Assembly (NCBI GenBank): GCA_033239525.1
Contig: BSYO01000004.1
Span: 6,673,701-6,737,700, forward strand
DNA: 64,000 nt
Direction: 5' to 3'
Source of the DNA: Nepenthes gracilis
Taxonomy: Eukaryota > Streptophyta > Magnoliopsida > Caryophyllales > Nepenthaceae
Shown piece after piece: positions 1-12,774 of the stretch (positions are counted from its first letter, which is position 1; each line of letters starts with the position of its first letter). Made by a program: the position numbers and the translations under genes. Below the pieces are notes generated by a model, which saw only the letters and a list, made by a program, of their open reading frames with translations, was not told where the DNA came from and searched no databases.

Positions 1-743
1 CATATTTAATTAAATAATTAAATATATTGCATATTTGAAATAAATATTTTGCTTTTCTCAAACCCAATTTGCTGTATAAATTAGAGAATTGGATAAAATA
101 TTCAACAAATCTAAAAAGTTATGAGTTCGGTCTTCGTAATTAAAAATTTTGGTCCTATATACTACAGCAAATTAATAAGATATTAAAGATATATGAATTC
201 ACTCTTCAATATATCTTCTAACATTTAAGTTAATAATTTTTTTTAAGAAAATAGAAAGATATGAAAAAAATAAATGAATAAAGAAGGGGAAGGAATGAGT
301 GAAGAATCTTTGTAAATATGAATAACTGAGCTCCTTAAGATTGTACTCGATATGAGTGCTTGTATGTCAAAATCCATCTTATTCCCATTTCTGGTTAGGA
401 ATCTGTATTTATAGTCTAAATTCTAATCGGTTTGCCAGCCTGAAACTATCCCCTGTAGTGGAATAGGTTATACTGTATTAAATACCAATCATTACTATTA
501 TTATGCAACTGCTAATTGTGTTGGTTTAGTATCGTCCGATCATAAATAACTGACATTTATTGGGTTTTTACTATGAAATATTATTTCTCCATTAATTGTA
601 ACCGTTCTTTAGAATTTAATATTTTTATTTATTATTTTATTGGATCATTAAGTGTCTCAATCTTTTGCACTCCTCACCACCCGATCATATGGTCAATTGG
701 AATGCTAGTATGCAAGGCCCAACAAAATATATATTTATATATA
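1..743. other. AT-rich intergenic DNA, no gene seen
   Basis: I see only short chance reading frames and AT-rich sequence here. No domain, splice structure or repeat boundary is recognisable up to the LTR that begins near 744. Confidence 0.6.
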
Positions 744-2108
744 TGTTATTCATAGGGGGAATACTCTCTTGAGTGCCCGGTGTGGAAGGAATAATCTAAC
801 CTGGAGAACATGCAGAGCAAAGAGGTGATGAGGATCTCTGTGGGATCGTCCGATTGACTCAGTGAGTTCTTATTATAGGTAATCTTTGTGGGAATATGGT
901 CACTCCATTGTGAGTGATTCAACAAATTATTTTGTCATTAGGGTGCATTAGCCGGTCAACATACGTTGACCGGCTGGAAGGAAAAAACGGTCAATGGAGA
1001 TTGACCGGCAGACGGTCAATTGAATCCGGTCAATGGGAGGTTGACCGTCTAAGGGCTACAGGAGTGCTGTTGAATAGTGGATGGGTGGCAAAGACAATCA
1101 ACAGAAAAAGTTGACCGGATGGCTGTGAAGGACGGTCAACGGGAGGTTGATCGGATCCGGTCAACGGGAGGTTGATCGGATCCGGTCAACAGGAGGTTGA
1201 CCGGATGGCTGTGGAGGACGGTTAACGAAAGGCTTACCGGATGGCAGCAGGAGACGGTCAACAAAGGGTTGACCGGATGGTTGCGGATCTGGTCAACAGA
1301 AGGTTGATCGGCTAAGGTTAGAAAGGAAATCGGGAGAGGATTTCCTGATAGTATTTTCGGCTTAGAAAATACTGGAGTACCTTTGGGTTGTCGGTCAACA
1401 TGTTGATCAGATGGGAATGAAAAATTTACCAGTTGGTATTACTGGTATGGAATCAACCAAAAAATATCGGAAGACTCTTGTGATAGCCAATAGGTACAGA
1501 CTGCCAAAGGACTTGACTGCAATAAAGACTGAAGACGTCGTGGACAGCTGGCAACAAGTTGTTAGACAATAGAAAGTGGCATCATGTACAGCGCGACTGG
1601 CGTCTGTCAGTGCGACAGGTTGCGAGTTGGTGGATAAAATCATGTTGGCGGAGTTGTAGGAAGTGCAATATTTGACCACACTTAACCTACCTATTTGTTG
1701 AAGGCTTCTGGGCAGACCATCATATATACGCATGCTGGGCATGCAGTGTGAGAGTGAAAGAAAGCATCTGAGCACGGTAAAGTGCAAGAAGGAAAAATCC
1801 AAGGGTGAAGAAATAAGAGATGAGGGCATCACCAATGAGAAAGAGAATAAAGAAAAACAGAGAGTAAAAGAGTAGAATGTTTCACGTTTACTCCGGTGTG
1901 GCTTTTCTTTGTTATTCTCGAGCGTGTAATGGATACTCCATCTTGAAAGTTTGTAATCTATTTTTCACATAGTTGATTTACTGTCGATTTTACTCTCGTG
2001 ATTTTTCCTTGGTTCATAAGGATTTTCACGTAAAATGGCGTGTGCTTCTTCCTCCTCTTTCCTTTCACTATTTATCATTCTGTCCGAACGTCCCTCTTTT
2101 TCCCAACA
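744..2108 (+). mobile_element. Solo LTR of a Ty1/Copia-type retrotransposon
   Basis: The right end is clear. The last 200 bases (about 1900-2108) match the 3' part of the LTRs at 27439-28263 and 29838-30621: a GTGTAATGGATACTCCATC-like block, a 'gtttgtaatc..tttcacatag' block, 'ttttcacgtaaaat', then 'cattctgtccg' and a terminal CCAACA. The left end is set at TGTTAT (744), followed by 'ctctcttgagtg', which resembles the other LTR starts. No coding region follows the CA end, so this looks like a solo LTR. The 5-bp flanks (ATATA and ATCTT) do not match, so either the left edge is slightly wrong or the insertion is old. At about 1.36 kb it is longer than the related LTRs because of the W-box array inside it. 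Confidence 0.65.
954..1403. promoter_or_regulatory. Dense W-box (TTGACC/GGTCAA) array inside the solo LTR
   Basis: By eye I count 16 exact TTGACC or GGTCAA hexamers between 954 and 1398, plus four TTGATC variants. TTGAC[C/T] is the established core of the W-box bound by WRKY transcription factors. Many sites are in facing pairs. The first pair is a perfect inverted repeat, GCCGGTCAAC - ATAC - GTTGACCGGC at 951-974. The surrounding units recur imperfectly every 25-60 bp (the motif GGATCCGGTCAAC repeats at 1153-1190), so the array probably grew by local duplication. It lies in the presumed U3 promoter half of the LTR. Activity is inferred, not shown. Confidence 0.6.
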
Positions 2109-4009
2109 ATCTTTTCGTGGCTTATTTCATAAATTTTATAAAAAAATTTGGTGTTATATTAGTGTTTAATTTATGAATTTATTAAATAAAATAATCTCAA
2201 ACTATTAACATTTAGTTGAAATCTGGATGTCATGATGTGCATATTAAGTTTGTTAAATATATATTTTAATATATTAAAAATAATTATTTTTAAAATAATA
2301 AATAATAATTATATGACATGGTAATTTTATAAGTTTTTACTTATTAGTAACATATAGAGGCGGCATGAGTGAGTGACGATTGAAAAAACCAAAATGACCC
2401 AAGTCAAGGAAGCAATGTCAAGGACTCGACGGGACCCAAAATGATAAGAGAAAGAACAAACTCAAAAAGTAATCAAGTATGGACTAGGCACTAATTTTAC
2501 ATTTAGTTGCTGTAATTATATTTATTCATTATAATAAAATAAAATTTAATACATATTTTAAATATTAATAATAATTTGAATCAAATTAAGGTAGTTAATT
2601 AAATTTTTTTGCTCAAATTCTATATACTATAATATCCCATAAAGGATTAAAGGATATGGGTTTCAATTTATGAAATATCATACAATATTCAAGTTTAAAA
2701 ATATAGAGTCATTAGAAAAAATAATGATGTAAAAAATGGCAGATGAAAGATGCAGCCCTATAAATTGTGGAGTTTTAAGCGATAAGAGAGTTAGGAAATA
2801 TGATGTTAAAACCAAATTTGGTATCATCCGAATTTCTTTCTCTATTTTTAAGAAAAGTTGGTATATTTATAACTTTATTACCGACCAGTAGTAATTATCT
2901 AAAAGAAGATGATTGTTTGTCATTTGATCGATTACCGGTCCTCTAAACTAAATAGTTCATCGATTTAATGTGCTATTAATTTAATTCATATTAGTTAGAT
3001 ATATTAAATATTTGCTTGATTTAACTGACCAATTAAAATTACTATTTATTTAACCGCTCGACATGATTAATTATAGAATACCAAACAAAATTATACCCAT
3101 AATGTGTTTTATAATTAGATATAAAAAAGTACATTGCCTTCAAAATAAAGAAGGAACGATTAATAAGCATTATCGTCGTCGTGAAGTGGAAGTTGTCATC
3201 CCTACATTTCAGGGAAAATGGAGATTATTAAGGCAAGTAAGACCATATATTTTTATTTTAATAATTTATTTGTTAAGATTTAAAAATATAAAAAAAAATA
3301 TGAAAAATAATTATATTTTAAAATTTTGTTATAATGGTAATATCTATTAAATGTTTAACATAATTCAAAATTATTAATAAAAGTAATTATTAATGGGTAT
3401 TATTTAATATTTAAAATTTACCCGTTAATTTTTTTCAACTCAAAATAATTAAAAAAAAAAGTCTCCAAAACATATTTTAAGAATATCTATTGATTTTTCC
3501 CAGAAATAATTATTAATATTTTTTGAGTAATAAATATCCCATGGTATAACTATCATAATCAAATTTTAACCAAATTAAAGAACATAAATTTCGTCAAGCA
3601 CGTATAATAATAACTTCCACTAGAAATGGCTTAATCCCAAAGTAACTTGGATTGATGGTAACGTAAAAAAGATATTATAAAAAAATATCAAAATTATCAT
3701 ACCATATCATGTATAGCTGTCATATAATTTTAAGGCAAGTTAAATTTAATACAAATCTTAAAAGGCGATTAATTTATTAATCAGTACTTAATATAAAATT
3801 TTTAATATATTATATATTTTTAAATTTAAAAAAGATTGGATTTGGGTCACATGATTGTCAAAAAGCGCACGTGAAATAATTGAAAAATAAAAAATAATAA
3901 TAATAATAAATAAAAAAGAAGACTGATACTTTCCACCAGAAATTCAGCGCTCTCTTAGCTCAATTTTCCATCCTATTTCAGGACAAAAAGCCGTAAAGAG
4001 TAGTTGATG

Positions 4010-4250
4010 GATGATTCATCGGCTGCCGCCAACGCCGCCGTGGCCGGGCGGCGGTGACGATGGGGAAAGCCATAACCAGCGACGCCGACTACGAGAAAAA
4101 CGAAAATGCTTCACGGATTCGCATAGGCTTTTTGGCCAATTGCTGAAACAGGCATGATGGTTTGTTGCTGATTCTTCCTTCCTTCCTTCCTTCTCTGTGG
4201 GCCCCTCTCTGCTTCCCAGTCTTTCACGGGCCACTACAATCCAATGTGTG
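4010..4250. other. GC-rich patch, possible gene fragment
   Basis: In very AT-rich surroundings, this stretch has a GC-rich, CG-containing composition like a plant first exon. The minus strand is open for 87 codons (4016-4279, Arg/Ser/Gly/Pro-rich) and the plus strand carries two short ATG frames (at 4009/4012 and 4060). Nothing is recognisable as a family and no convincing splice partner follows. A TTCC microsatellite lies at 4174-4192. It may be a broken exon, captured fragment or promoter remnant. Confidence 0.3.
4174..4192. repeat. (TTCC)n microsatellite
   Basis: About five tandem TTCC units in the GC-rich patch. Confidence 0.8.
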
Positions 4251-6290
4251 GTTTTTTTTCTAAGTTGATAACTTACCAAATTTAAATTATTTTATTTTAA
4301 AAAATTGTTACCGCTTAAGGATTTCAATTTATTTACGGCAATAAATTATTATAAAAAATTGGTAATGGCTAAGAATTTCAAATTGTTTGTGGGAATGATG
4401 ACCAATTTCGTACCCTTTAGAATTTTATTCACATTTTGTGGTCTCCATTTGTTTTATTGTCAGGTTCATGCCCATTATTATTCAAAATTAACACCTTTCA
4501 AATGGTATAATATTACTTTTCTAATTTATAAAAAAGCACCTAAAAGTTAAAATATAAATATTTAATTCAAATATTTATGTATAAAATATTTCTAATGGTA
4601 TAATATACACATGATTAAAATGAGATTTAGGCCGAATACAATCTGGGCCAATCAATAAAATTTTATCTGTATAATCGAGTCGAGTCTATCTAGACCCAAT
4701 TTATCATATTGAATTGATAGCCTATGACTGTCTTGATCAATAACTTAGATGACCACGAGCCGTCTATACTTATTAATAATTTTTTAAAAAAAAAAAATAT
4801 GTTAAAAATATAATGACTTGTACTGCACTATTATGACAAATATCATCAATTATACTATTGTATTCTAAAATGACATTAACAGGCAGTAATAAATGACATC
4901 AAAGCGTCATCTAAATTTTAAATTCTTTTAAAAAATTAAAAACTACAACGATGCACTGTCAAATTATTACAAAGCACAACTAAGGTTTAATGTGCCGTTA
5001 TAAGTGCATGATGTTGCTTTCATAAACAAATTGTCTTCATTAGCTGAAATGCATAACCATTAACTAATTGAATACATAAAATCTGCCATCATCAATTATT
5101 CATCATCAACAATACATTAATTTGTTCATTCACACCATTCTCGAAGTACCAAAAAATATCTATATTTTTTAATTCTTCATCACTTGTATATTTTTTCTCA
5201 TTTGTAAATAAATAATTGAGCATTCTAATAATCGGCCAATAAATGGATTAAACATTGTTCAATGATTACATAATAGATTATTAGTAAGATTCTACTTATT
5301 AAAAATCTTTTATCTGAAACTAATCTATACCCAACATTGTTTTATCAGTTACTTTTTTTATACTAAATGATAACTCTAATTAATATATCAGGTAACAGAT
5401 ATAGCAGCTAAACATAAATATGTTCTGTCAACCAATACGAATAGGAGAGAGTAAGCATCCCACACAAGCATTTACAATTGACAAATAAAAGCTAAAAATT
5501 TGACAAATAAAGAAATATGAAATTATAAATTTACATTGGTATTTTCATTTGTACCAGAAGTTTTCAGCATAGCAAAACCCAAGTTGCTATAAAATATGTC
5601 ACAGAATTTAAACATATAAACACAACAAAACTTATATAGCATCTTACTGTTTTACCTTCATATTTCTTACAGATGTAATACTTCTAGTTGCAAATCTAAT
5701 ATTTCGACGATGGATAAGAGATATGAGGCAAGAAATGAATAAAGAAAAAAGAATAAAATGTTACGTCGAGTGCACATGGAGAGGGAAGAGAAGACAAGAA
5801 GAAAGAATGTCAATTTTGCAAGCGATGTTGAATAGAATCGCAAAACGACGGAGGGAAACCAAGATTGGGCCAGGCCATCCATGAAGTATAACAATTTAGT
5901 ATAAAATCGACGGAATAGGGAATGGGGGAATTGGGTTTGTATAACATTGTTATGAATATAGGATTGAATTAAGCTGAGTTAGGTTGGGCAATTTAAAACA
6001 AAATCGTGTCTGATGTAAATTTTAAATCATGTTAAAAATTTTAACTTTAATCATCTATAAATATTGTATATTTTAGATACATTTTGTTAAAATTTAAATT
6101 AAATAGATTAGGCGTATTAATCGGCCTGATTTTAATTGGCTCCAGTATAATGCTGATACTAAAGCAAAAAATAAAGAATAAAATTAAAATGATTTATCAA
6201 TTCATAGAAAAATAAAATACTATAAAGGTGTAAGGGAAAATATTATTAACACTTTCCCCTAACTTGAAGCTCACTAAAAGAATAAAGATC

Positions 6291-6298
6291 TATAAATA
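6291..6298 (+). promoter_or_regulatory. TATA box of the xylosidase gene
   Basis: TATAAATA lies 108 bp upstream of the chosen ATG (6399). A pyrimidine-rich stretch with CTCTCTCCCC at 6332-6341 follows at the distance expected for a plant transcription start. No other TATA-like element sits so well placed before this gene. Confidence 0.7.
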
Positions 6299-6398
6299 AC
6301 TGAAAGCCCTACCGAAAGGACACCCGCTCCAACTCTCTCCCCCATTATTGTTTCTCTCATTTTCTCTGCAGCCATTATTGCGGGGTCACCATCCTCCA

Positions 6399-9300
6399 AT
6401 GGCCGCCTGCGCCACTGAAAAAAAGGTAAACGGAGCACTCAAACGCTCTGTTTCATCCGTTTTCCCCTGTTTGTTTATCCTCTGCGTAACCCTCTCGGCA
6501 CTGCATTCTTTGCCGGCTCTCGGCCAATCGACGTCGCCGGTTTTCGCTTGCAATGTCGAGAGTAATCGTTCACTGGGGACTCTCGGCTTCTGCGACACGT
6601 CGATGGGGATCCCGGAGAGGGTGGCGGATTTGGTCGGAAGGCTGAGCCTGGAGGAGAAGATTGGGCTCTTGGGGAACACCGCCGGAGCGGTGAGTAGGCT
6701 CGGGATACCCAAGTACGAGTGGTGGTCGGAGGCTCTTCACGGGGTGTCCTACGTCGGCCCCGGAACTCGTTTCTCCAGTGTCGTTCCCGGCGCTACGAGC
6801 TTCCCTCAGGTTATTACCACGGCGGCTTCTTTCAACTCTTCCCTCTTCGAAGCCATTGGAAAGGTAATCTTTTTCTCTTCTTCGCAAAACAAATCATTGC
6901 TCACGTTATTCCCAAATATAATTTTTTTAAATGACTGATTTATTGAGGCAATTTAAATGTTGTTATAATTTTAATCTGTTTGTTAAAATTCTTATCATTG
7001 ATATACACAATCTTATCATATAAATTAATGAAATAATAACGAGTGGTTGATTCGACGTGTTTGAGAGATAATACTTATGTTAAAGAAAATATATGTCTAA
7101 CATTAATATTCACAATCTTATATTTATTTATTTTTTTTAAATGAATGATATTTAATATAACTTGAATATATATAGCCAACAGAGAATCCTTGTTAATTGT
7201 GACAGCTTAACCTCATACAATATTATGTAATATTGATCATTACTTGAAATTCAATTATGTTTTTTGTTTTTTTATTGGTACAATAACGGTGTTCAAATAT
7301 AATTTTCTTTTTTTTTTGCACGGTAATAAGCTTTAAGTGCTCACTTTTAATTAAAAAAATCAATTTTTTTATTTTTATTTTTTAAAATTGTAATTAAAAC
7401 TGACGATGGTGGTTGGCATGTATAAATTATGCACACGTGCTGCATTTTATATTTACTTACCAAAAAAAAAAATTTTTTTTTACTTATTTTAGCTACATTT
7501 TCATGTTAGTTGGAATAAAAAATGACGGTTAAATTGTGTTATTCTGCCCGGATAAAAGCAATGGCTCAAATTAAAAGAGAATATTTTATTTTTAAATAGA
7601 TAATTATAATTTAATAATTTATTTTAATTAATTTTAAAAATTTTTAAATTTTTTATTTGAAAATAAATAATTTAAATTGAAAAATAACTTTTACCTTTAT
7701 AAAAGACTGGAGATCCCTCAATTCACCAGCCATCTGCTTCCCGCTGACATGCATGACAAAATTATTCGAGTCTTTTAAGAGGTTTCCCTCTCACGTATTT
7801 ACTTCGCACTGTTCAGACTTGTTTTATTTTCTTCTATTCTTAATGACATTATAATTATATATGGGGTCAATTTTTATTTATCCAATTCATACTAATCCAT
7901 TTAAATTTATATAAATAAATAAATACATATATCATGTCAATAAATATATTATGAAATTAACTAAATATTTTCCTTATTTATTTGTGTAGTTTTTATTGGA
8001 ATAAGCTGGGTCTGCTTGTCTATTTTCTGTCGTTTCATGTAAATGAGCAGTTGGATGCGTGGTTGTTGTTGAAATTACATACCCTACCTTTCCTTCCATC
8101 TCTCTTACCTTCTATTTTTTTTTTTAAAAAAAAAAAACCCTTTTTATTGTTCTATTTTACATAATATTTTATTTATTGATTTATAAATAATATTACATTA
8201 TTTAATTGTACTTCTTTGAAATAACTTCTCTATTTAAAAAAAAAAAAAGTGATCCAATATTTACAAAGATCTTAGGATATAAAGCTTGGAATGGGGGAAA
8301 TTATTTCTATGAAATTTTGATTAATTTTCTCTGGTTTGCGATGAAATAATTAATTGAATTTGTGACAAAATCTAATAATACAGCAGGAAATTAATGGATT
8401 TTGCAGCCGGTAGGAAAGGGCAGAATCATGGCTTTAATGTTTTAGGTGGTGCGCCGTTTCTTTATTAGTGTGTTTGCTCGCTCTACAAAAGACCCCAAGT
8501 CAACAGAGCTTTTCACCGGTTCCAGCCTGGAAAGTAATACTGCCATTTAAAAATTATAAATATTTAGACCAAAATTTAATGTCCAGCTTTTTCTTTTTTA
8601 AGTAGGCTATTAGATTAAAATTAAAATTAAAAATATTAAAGATAATTATATTTATTTATTTTTTCAAAAATATATAATATTAATATTTATTAAATGTTAA
8701 ATCTAAAATTTTATTTAAAAATAATTATTTAAATAATATTATTAATTATTTAAAATTTTAAGTATTGAATTTTTTAGTCTCCACTTCACGTCAATATAAT
8801 TAATACAACAGGTTACGGAAATCTTCATTGAGGATAAATCCCGTCGGATGATTTTGGGATTTTATTTAAAAAATCGAAATTTATTATAAAAGACAACTTT
8901 ATAATAATATTTATAAAAATTAAAGGTAAAATACAGATATTTTTTTTTTCTTATTTTTTAAGGTAATATAATATATTTTTTTTTTTGCTTTACTACTTAT
9001 AAATATTGTTATAAAGAATTTATATTTTTGCTAGATATGCTATTTTAGAAAATAAAAAATTAATGTTATAAATATGTTGAAAATATAGCATAGCCATTTT
9101 AGGGGTAATCCCTCGTGTCTGGTATGCCGCAGGGAATCTTTTGCTAAATCCCGTAGTCGTGTTTGGCCATGTCAGACTTCTTTCTCCTGGGCGGAAGAAA
9201 ATGGATCGTAATTCAATCGAATATCATGCGTACTGGGGCAGGATTTCGAATCCCATTCTTTTGAGATGCTTGGGAAGCATGTTAAGATCATTAATTTAAT

Positions 9301-12300
9301 GCAATCAAACGTTGGAATTAGGCCAAATCTTTATTATTTTTTTTCGTGTTTCTAATCGATTCTTGAAATATGGAATATTGTTTCGTAGTGCGAATCACAG
9401 AGGATAATATCAAAATTTTACGGTAAATCAAAATTGCAGAACGACGCCTTGGTCAATTCCCACGATCTACCAAATTGCTAGTTCGAAATGGTGCCAAAAT
9501 CATCTGTTTAAGATCTTTCGAATATAATGATGATCGTATTCACGAATTACAAGTGAAATGACGATGATGACGTAGATGGTGGTGATTCTAAATGCAGGTG
9601 GTATCAACAGAGGCCAGAGCCATGTATAACGTTGGATTGGCAGGGTTAACCTACTGGTCACCGAACGTGAACATCTTCAGGGACCCGAGATGGGGAAGAG
9701 GGCAGGAGACTCCAGGAGAAGACCCTGTTCTTTCCAGCAAATATGCATCAGGCTATGTGAGAGGTTTACAGAGGAGCGAAGATGGCGACGGTGATAAGCT
9801 TAAGGTTGCTGCTTGCTGCAAACACTACACAGCCTACGATTTGGACAACTGGAAAGGGATCGATCGCTTCCATTTCAATGCTGTGGTAAATTACTACTCC
9901 TAACCGTGACACGAACACGCTCCTTTTATTCTTTTATGGGGTGATTTTGCTGCCCTACGAGACGCAGATTACTGGCGAATAGGGGATTTCTCGCCTTCTT
10001 CTCTAGAACTTGCTTGCTCGAGTTTCATGGAAGCGTTATTGGGCAGGAGATTTTAGAAGGCATCGTAGAAAATTGTAAGAGTTAGGGGTAATCTTCTTAA
10101 ACCGGAAATTGAACTCTAAACTGGAGAGTCAGCCAAAAGTACTACTGACTTTTTCATACTTTTTAACTTTTTGAGAAGCCAAAAACTGTTTGGAATTGAA
10201 GTTTCTATTCGATGAAAAAGACTTTCATTTTATATGGCTATCCTAAAAGATATGAAGAATTTGCTTCTAACAGGATTTCTGCTGAAACGTCCGTTTAGGA
10301 CATCTCCAAAGTAAACAGCTGATGTAGGAAGTAGAAGCTGGAAATTAATACAGCTGAAATGAAGGAAGAATATCCATGCTATACAAATCTTGTGGAGAAA
10401 CTCTCCCAGAGTAGCAACTGTCAAGCCAAATGGGCTCCTTAAACGTTTTATATTAGCTAATTAATTCTCCATCTCAGTGTTTCTCATGCCTGATTTCTTA
10501 TTTTCATCTGTTGTTTTTTGCCCTCTCTTAGGTAACAAAGCAAGATTTGGATGACACGTACCAACCTCCATTCAAAAGTTGTGTGATTGATGGGAATGTT
10601 GCCAGTGTTATGTGCTCCTATAACCAAGTAAACGGCAAGCCCACCTGCGCTGACCCAGATCTTCTCTCCGGTGTGATCCGTGGAGAATGGAAATTAAATG
10701 GGTAAACCTTCCAATTCACATTGCCCGAAGTGTGTAATAAGCCAGAAGAATAACCCCTTCTTTCTTTGAGTAATTTCCTCGAACAATTGCGTGCCTGCAG
10801 CTATATTGTCTCAGACTGCGATTCTGTCGATGTGCTGTACAATACTCAACACTACACCAAAACCCCAGAAGAGGCTGCAGCGGACACCATACTTGCAGGG
10901 CTGAATCTGGACTGTGGCTCCTTCCTCGGCCAACACACTGAAGCGGCAGTGAAAGGGGGATTGCTGAATGAATCGGCCATTGACCAAGCCGTCTCCTACA
11001 ATCTTGCAACATTGATGCGACTTGGGTTCTTTGATGGCAATCCCCAAAAGCACCATTATGGGAAACTTGGCCCCAAGGATGTGTGCACGCCCGAGCACCA
11101 GGAGCTGGCTCGTGAAGCAGCAAGACAGGGAATTGTCCTTCTCAAAAACAAAGCTGGTGCTTTACCCTTATCTGCTGCTGCTATCCAGTCTTTGGCGGTC
11201 ATTGGACCCAATGCTAATGTCACCAAAACCATGATTGGTAACTATGAAGGTATTTCCTGGCTTTGCACTTAGATATCCCCTGTTCAAAAGTAATCATTTT
11301 CTAATCCCGTTGAGCTATGTCAAGCCATTAACGACTAATGCTAGATTCATCCCATCTTCCTGTTAGCCCATTTCACTTCTTTAGGAAACAAAGTAATATT
11401 ATCATTTGTGTAGAATGTGTGTGTGCGTATGTATATGTATGGCCTAAGTTTCGTTCTGTATTTTTTTGTAGGCACTCCATGCAAGTATACAACCCCGTTG
11501 CAAGGCCTTTCAGCATGGACATCAACAAACTATCAGCCAGGCTGCGTGAATGTGGCTTGCGCCACTGCACAGGTAGATGATGCAAAGAAAGCAGCAGCTG
11601 CAGCCAATGCCACAGTTCTGATAGTGGGTGCTGATCAATCTATTGAGGCAGAATCCCGGGACCGAGTCGATCTTCTCCTTCCTGGGCAGCAGCAACTTCT
11701 TGTCACAGAAGTTGCAAAGGCTTCCAAAGGGCCCTTGATTCTTGTCATAATGTCCGGAGGTGGATTCGATATTTCCTTCGCTAAAGATGATGACACAGTA
11801 AGTAGCATTTTGTGGGTCGGTTACCCGGGCGAAGCTGGTGGAGCTGCCATAGCTGATGTGATTTTTGGCTCGTATAATCCTAGTAAGTCCCCTGTTTTAA
11901 TTTGCTCTTCAAGTTCTCTGTATCTTTATCATGAATCTGGCATTTCTTTTTTTAACTCTAGTGCCATCACTTTTTGGAAGAAAACTGGAAAAAAAAAAAA
12001 AAAAAGAAGAAGAAGCAGCGCTGGAACAATTCTTGGAATGCCATCCACGTTGCTTAGTTCTTGGAATGGCTGAAATCCATGCTCTATTAATTTAAGGCAT
12101 CTAGTAAGAGTTGTTACAATAATTAAATCTGATCCAATATTTTGTCACAATTTCATTTGATTTCCATCATGCTGTTCGCTGATAGTTTCTTAATCGTAGG
12201 TGGGAGGCTGCCAATGACATGGTACCCTGAGTCATTTGCAGACAACGTTCCCATGACAAACATGAACATGAGACCCGACCCTTCAACCGGTTACCCAGGA

Positions 12301-12774
12301 AGAACCTATAGATTCTACACCGGGCAAACTGTTTACTCTTTCGGAGATGGACTAAGCTACTCTGAGACCCACCATAACCTTGTCCGAGCACCGCCCGCAC
12401 AAGTCTTGATCCCCTTGGAGGAAGGCCATTTATGTCTTTCCTCCAACTGCAGCTCCCTCGATGCTGTCGAAGAGAATTGTCGAGGTTTAGCGTTCAACAT
12501 TCATATCAGGATCAAGAACATCGGAACCATGGATGGAAGGGAGACTGTGTTCTTGTTCTCTAGCCCTCCTTCTGTCCACAACTCGCCCCGTAAGCATTTA
12601 CTGGGTTTCAAGAAGATTTCTGTGGCTGCTAATTCTGAAGCTGTGGTGAAGTTCAGGGTGGATGCTTGCAAGGATTTGAGCGTGGTAGATGAGAATGGAA
12701 ACAGAAAGATTGCCTTGGGAGCTCATCAGCTTCATGTTGGCAAATTAAAGCACTCGTTGAGTATCAGGGTTTGA
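6399..12774 (+). CDS. BXL4: Beta-D-xylosidase (GH3), BXL3/BXL4-like, six exons
   Basis: Apoplastic glycoside hydrolase family 3 enzyme that releases xylose (and often arabinose) from xylan-type wall polymers. Exons: 6399-6863, 9598-9885, 10532-10701, 10801-11249, 11472-11882, 12200-12774; all introns are GT-AG, phases agree, and the product is 785 aa, normal for plant BXL proteins. ATG 6399 (MAACATEKK) is chosen because the frame upstream has no in-frame ATG. Residues about 19-42 form a signal peptide. The N-terminal GH3 domain holds WWSEALHGV and [15 protein letters not shown]. The catalytic nucleophile is Asp313 in [23 protein letters not shown] (511-522) is in the C-terminal GH3 domain and probably includes the acid/base Glu. 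The end of the protein ([14 protein letters not shown]) and the [17 protein letters not shown] segment resemble Arabidopsis BXL4 as I remember it. No stop or frameshift breaks it. Whether it is BXL4 or BXL3 needs a tree. Confidence 0.93.
6864..9597 (+). other. Intron 1 of the xylosidase gene (2.7 kb)
   Basis: GT at 6864 and AG at 9596-9597 join Lys155 to Val156 in phase 0 and give the expected '[14 protein letters not shown]' junction (established from the family). The intron is far longer than the other four (about 100-650 bp) and very AT-rich, with poly-A/T runs. I see no recognisable transposon ends in it. Confidence 0.85.

Larger units (their letters stand above)
2109..6290. other. AT-rich intergenic DNA upstream of the xylosidase gene
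   Basis: Mostly AT-rich sequence with no supported gene. A GC-rich patch at about 4010-4250 stands out and is listed separately. Around 4820-5030 there are short phrases such as 'gacatcaaagcgtcat' and 'acaacgatgcactgtca' that recall subterminal repeats of CACTA DNA transposons, but I could not find matching ends. A 75-codon minus-strand frame at 5667-5894 has no recognisable domain. Confidence 0.5.

Noticed and set aside
4820..5030. CACTA transposon end
   Set aside because: A few phrases recall subterminal repeats, but no CACTA terminus or matching opposite end could be found.
6348..6398. Seventeen extra N-terminal codons for the xylosidase
   Set aside because: The upstream part of the frame has only a TTG start. 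The first ATG is 6399, gives a good signal peptide and sits well behind the TATA box.
6386..6887. Long minus-strand frames overlapping xylosidase exon 1, and similar frames opposite exon 4 (10716-11123)
   Set aside because: They are shadows of the GC-rich coding exons, with no domain or splice structure of their own.
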